DNA of 64,000 bases, from assembly GCF_910594985.1 (NCBI RefSeq), contig NZ_CAJVCE010000017.1, positions 62,001 to 126,000 of the forward strand, in the 5' to 3' direction. Within the stretch, counting starts at the first letter, position 1. Each line of letters starts with the position of its first letter. Shown here in pieces: positions 61,786 through 64,000 of this stretch. The stretch is from Paenibacillus allorhizosphaerae (GTDB taxonomy: Bacteria > Bacillota > Bacilli > Paenibacillales > NBRC-103111). Both the position numbers and the translations under genes were made by a program. The notes below the pieces were generated by a model, which was not told the DNA's origin, did not search any database, and was given only the letters and a program-made list of their open reading frames with translations.

Positions 61786-63039
61786 ATGATTATGGATACA
61801 AAAGTGGTGTGGAAGGATCGCTTTCAAGTCGTTGGCATGAAAATTCGTTATCAGCCGTCAGAGACGAAACCTTCCGAGAATGAGATTACGCGGTTATGGC
61901 AGCGCTTCAATCCGCGATGCCGTGAAATTACGGGCAGAACGGGAGGGATGTACGGGCTTATGGTCATGCCGCCTGACATGAAGCCGGGCGATCCGTTCGA
62001 TTATTTGGCCGGCTGCGGCGTCTCCGAGACCGGTAGCGTTCCGGAAGGAATGGTGGCTGAATCGTATCCCGGAGGCCTATACTGCGTCGTCACCCGTAAA
62101 GGGCCGATCGATGAGCTGCATCAGGCTTTTCATTATTTTTGGGAGAAGTGGCTTCCGGAGTCGGAATACGATCGTGCTGCCGGCGCCGAGTTTGAATATT
62201 ACGACGAGCGGTATCGCGGCAACGCAAACGTCGAATCCGTGATGGAACTGTGGTTCCCGATTCGAAGCAAGCGGCCCGCACCGATCGAGAACCGGGTGGC
62301 GAGCGTCTTCGTGCACGTAACCGATCTGCGCAGATCTGCCGAATGGTACAGCCGCCTGCTCGGCCTGCCGCTCATGGAGAACCGGCTGAACGGAGGGCCG
62401 GTCTATTGGTTCGATTTGCCGGGTACGGGATTGATTCTCGATTCGAACGTCAATAATCGGAAGGACCCGAATTGGAGGGAGGAAATGAAGCCGCGCTTCA
62501 TGTTCCCGGCGAGCGATATTGACGAGGCTTATGCTTATTTGAGCGAAAAGGCGGAAGTGTTCCACGAGCCGGAGCGGCACAGGGACATGGCGTATTTCAC
62601 GTTCCGCGATCCCGAAGGGAACGCGCTGATGGCGTGCTGGAACGGCAAGCCCGGCGAAGAGCCGAAGCTTCCGGCGACGGAAAGCCCGGTACTTGCGCGT
62701 ATTAAGGGCGTGTTCGTCGATGTGAAGGAGATGAAGGCGACGGCCGCTTGGTACGCGGATTTGCTCGCGCTGCCTTTCAACGAGTCCGCGTCGGGCGGAG
62801 CCATTTATCCAATTGCGGTTACCCGAAGTGCCGGTTTGATGCTCGATCATAACCGGCATCGGCACAACGATTCGTTCAGCATTCCGTTCATGTTCGATTG
62901 TCGCAATATCGATGAGGCATATGCTTTCGTGAAGACGAGCGGAATCGAAGTATTCGGCTCCATCGAACGGTACGGACAGATTGCGTTTTTTACCGTGAAA
63001 GATCCGGATGACAACCTGGTCATGATCTGTGAAGGGTAG
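61786..63039 (+). CDS. Three-domain fusion: GyrI-like effector domain plus two VOC domains
   Basis: A 417-residue cytoplasmic protein. Residues about 5-165 form a GyrI/SbmC-like small-molecule-binding domain (FQVVGMKIRYQP, GMYGLMVMPPDM, VESVMELWFPI). Two vicinal-oxygen-chelate (glyoxalase/bleomycin-resistance) domains follow at about 170-290 (VASVFVHVTDLRRSAEWYSRL) and 300-417 (IKGVFVDVKEMKATAAWYADL), each ending in a DPEGN or DPDDN turn. VOC domains bind drugs or act as metal enzymes, and GyrI-like domains bind hydrophobic cations, so sequestration or detoxification is a reasonable guess. GAGGTG precedes the ATG. A palindromic operator lies upstream. Monocistronic. Confidence 0.87.
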   Translation: MIMDTKVVWKDRFQVVGMKIRYQPSETKPSENEITRLWQRFNPRCREITGRTGGMYGLMVMPPDMKPGDPFDYLAGCGVSETGSVPEGMVAESYPGGLYCVVTRKGPIDELHQAFHYFWEKWLPESEYDRAAGAEFEYYDERYRGNANVESVMELWFPIRSKRPAPIENRVASVFVHVTDLRRSAEWYSRLLGLPLMENRLNGGPVYWFDLPGTGLILDSNVNNRKDPNWREEMKPRFMFPASDIDEAYAYLSEKAEVFHEPERHRDMAYFTFRDPEGNALMACWNGKPGEEPKLPATESPVLARIKGVFVDVKEMKATAAWYADLLALPFNESASGGAIYPIAVTRSAGLMLDHNRHRHNDSFSIPFMFDCRNIDEAYAFVKTSGIEVFGSIERYGQIAFFTVKDPDDNLVMICEG

Positions 63040-63126
63040 CAGGCTCACCGACCGATAATGCCTTCATGGAGGTCCGTGAAGATTGCGCTAATGGATGCCG
63101 CCAGGTGCCACAAACCCGCCGTCCTC

Positions 63127-63135
63127 TGTTATAAT
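63127..63135 (+). promoter_or_regulatory. Extended -10 promoter of the HAD phosphatase gene
   Basis: TG-T-TATAAT, a perfect extended -10, lies 30 bases before the ATG at 63165. The preceding 63040-63126 shows nothing. Confidence 0.55.
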
Positions 63136-63164
63136 GAGTGCAGAACATATAATGGGGTGTGGAC

Positions 63165-63935
63165 ATGATCAAACTGGCGGCATTCGACGTAGACGGCACG
63201 CTGCGTGAACGGGATTATTTGCCCGATTCCACGCGTGCGGCTTTACAATTACTGAAAGAGAACGGCGTTGCGCTCGCTCTGTGTACGGGACGAAGCGAAT
63301 TCGAGGTCGTATCGCTGCGCGAGGAGCTGGGGATCGATTGGGCGATCACGTGCAACGGCAGCCATATCGGCTTCCGGGGGAAGACGGTGTTCGGCAATGC
63401 GTTCCCGGCGCAAACCGTACGCCGCTGGCTGCAGGAGGCGGAGCGGTTCGGGCACGGATTGATTCTGTACGGTTCCGAGCTCATGTATACGAATCAGCGG
63501 GAGAACCCGTATTTTGTACAAGCTCAGCAGGAAATCGGCTTCATGGAGCCGGTGTTGATTCAGTCGATTGATGAAGTGCCGGATATTTATCAGGCGATCG
63601 TGTTTTGCAGCGAGCAGGAGGAAGCGGCATATACGGGCGGCGAGCACAACCGGTATTATTTGCACCGCTGGCGGCCATGGGCAATCGACATCAACCCCGG
63701 CGGCATGAACAAAGCGGTGGGATTGCAGCAGCTGCTTGACCATTTGGGCATTTCCTCCGAAGAGGTGGCCGCTTTCGGCGATGGGCTGAACGATTACGAG
63801 ATGATCGAATCGGTCGGCTACGGCATCGCAATGGGCAACGCTGGCGAGGAACTGAAGGAGAAGGCGCGCTTTGTCACGAAGCCGATGAAGGAAGACGGCA
63901 TTGCCTACGCGGTCAATGAATGGATTGTGAAATAA
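63165..63935 (+). CDS. Cof-type HAD-IIB phosphatase
   Basis: A 256-residue haloacid-dehalogenase phosphatase of the Cof subfamily, acting on sugar phosphates or similar small phosphoesters. Motif I is AFDVDGTL with Asp8 as nucleophile and Asp10 as acid/base. Motif II Thr is in LALCTGRS, motif III Lys in MNKAVGLQ and motif IV in AFGDGLNDYEM. The C2B cap lies between about residues 85 and 180. A GGGGTGTGG site precedes the ATG at 63165; the in-frame GTG at 63159 is less likely. Monocistronic, with a terminator shortly after the stop. Substrate not predictable. Confidence 0.92.
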   Translation: MIKLAAFDVDGTLRERDYLPDSTRAALQLLKENGVALALCTGRSEFEVVSLREELGIDWAITCNGSHIGFRGKTVFGNAFPAQTVRRWLQEAERFGHGLILYGSELMYTNQRENPYFVQAQQEIGFMEPVLIQSIDEVPDIYQAIVFCSEQEEAAYTGGEHNRYYLHRWRPWAIDINPGGMNKAVGLQQLLDHLGISSEEVAAFGDGLNDYEMIESVGYGIAMGNAGEELKEKARFVTKPMKEDGIAYAVNEWIVK

Positions 63936-63958
63936 AGCCTCATACACTCGATTACCCG

Positions 63959-63986
63959 AAGGCTGCCATACGGCGGCCTTTGTTTG
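63959..63986 (+). terminator. Terminator of the HAD phosphatase gene
   Basis: AAGGCTGCC pairs with GGCGGCCTT (one mismatch) around ATAC, followed by TGTTTG. Confidence 0.65.
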
Positions 63987-64000
63987 TGGGTATTACAATA

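Noticed and set aside
1-64000. CRISPR arrays, tRNA or rRNA genes, intact insertion sequences, integrases and phage genes
   Set aside because: Looked for by eye and not found; the only mobile-type signals are composition change near 8260-9560 and gene remnants.

Overview
The window looks like chromosomal DNA of a spore-forming, moderately GC-rich Firmicute, most likely Paenibacillus or a close relative. The grounds are an H-type small acid-soluble spore protein with a sigma-G-like promoter, a DUF3231 protein, a 5TMR-LYT histidine kinase, Bacillus-type ribosome binding sites with frequent TTG starts, lipoprotein solute-binding proteins, and a dense set of glycan enzymes with AraC, LacI and DeoR regulators. 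No rRNA, tRNA, CRISPR array, intact insertion sequence or prophage was seen.

Layout. Bases 1-1170 hold a tandem glycine riboswitch and gcvH. Bases 1250-8210 hold a seven-gene operon with the order of Bacillus subtilis yxeKLMNOPQ: S-(2-succino)cysteine uptake and breakdown. Bases 8260-9560 are an AT-rich patch with a truncated reading frame and a secreted copper-amine-oxidase-N-domain protein. Bases 9600-15380 hold a small conserved protein, a PilZ protein, a membrane-anchored double DJ-1 protein, an FAD oxidoreductase and a decayed MMPL exporter. Bases 15460-22290 hold two orphan sugar-type binding lipoproteins, a frameshifted serine hydrolase, DUF3231 and an NlpC/P60 protein.

Bases 22290-31700 hold a GH35 beta-galactosidase with a Gfo/Idh/MocA oxidoreductase, a DeoR regulator coupled to a MurA whose active-site Cys is Asp, an esterase, a YitT protein and a GH29 alpha-fucosidase. 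Bases 31860-47430 are the centre of a glycan locus: a 2014-residue secreted protein, a 1355-residue secreted heparinase-like lyase, and, divergent from the lyase across two palindromic operators, an operon of binding lipoprotein, sialidase-fold protein and Tat-exported beta-helix protein. Bases 47530-50910 hold an orphan histidine kinase, a DppA-like M55 peptidase, sspH and a chloramphenicol acetyltransferase with a complete translational attenuator. Bases 51240-56080 hold a LacI regulator, its operators, fucI, an araB-type kinase and the tail of a lost SDR gene. Bases 56230-64000 hold an EamA transporter with a codon-2 frameshift, a phosphodiesterase, a second DeoR regulator, a sulfatase, an AraC regulator beside a tandem 17-bp repeat, a GyrI-VOC-VOC fusion and a HAD phosphatase.

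How the parts may work together (inference). The large secreted enzymes and beta-helix protein would cut an extracellular polysaccharide, the lipoproteins would capture fragments for transporters encoded elsewhere, and signal-less enzymes (GH35, GH29, sulfatase, esterase, sialidase-like protein, Gfo/Idh oxidoreductase) would finish the oligosaccharides inside the cell. The fucI/araB pair would take L-fucose or D-arabinose-type sugars. Local regulators with visible operators suggest several separately controlled regulons. The points most worth checking are the uncharacterised glycan locus with its operator pair, the Asp-type MurA under DeoR control, and the cat attenuator.
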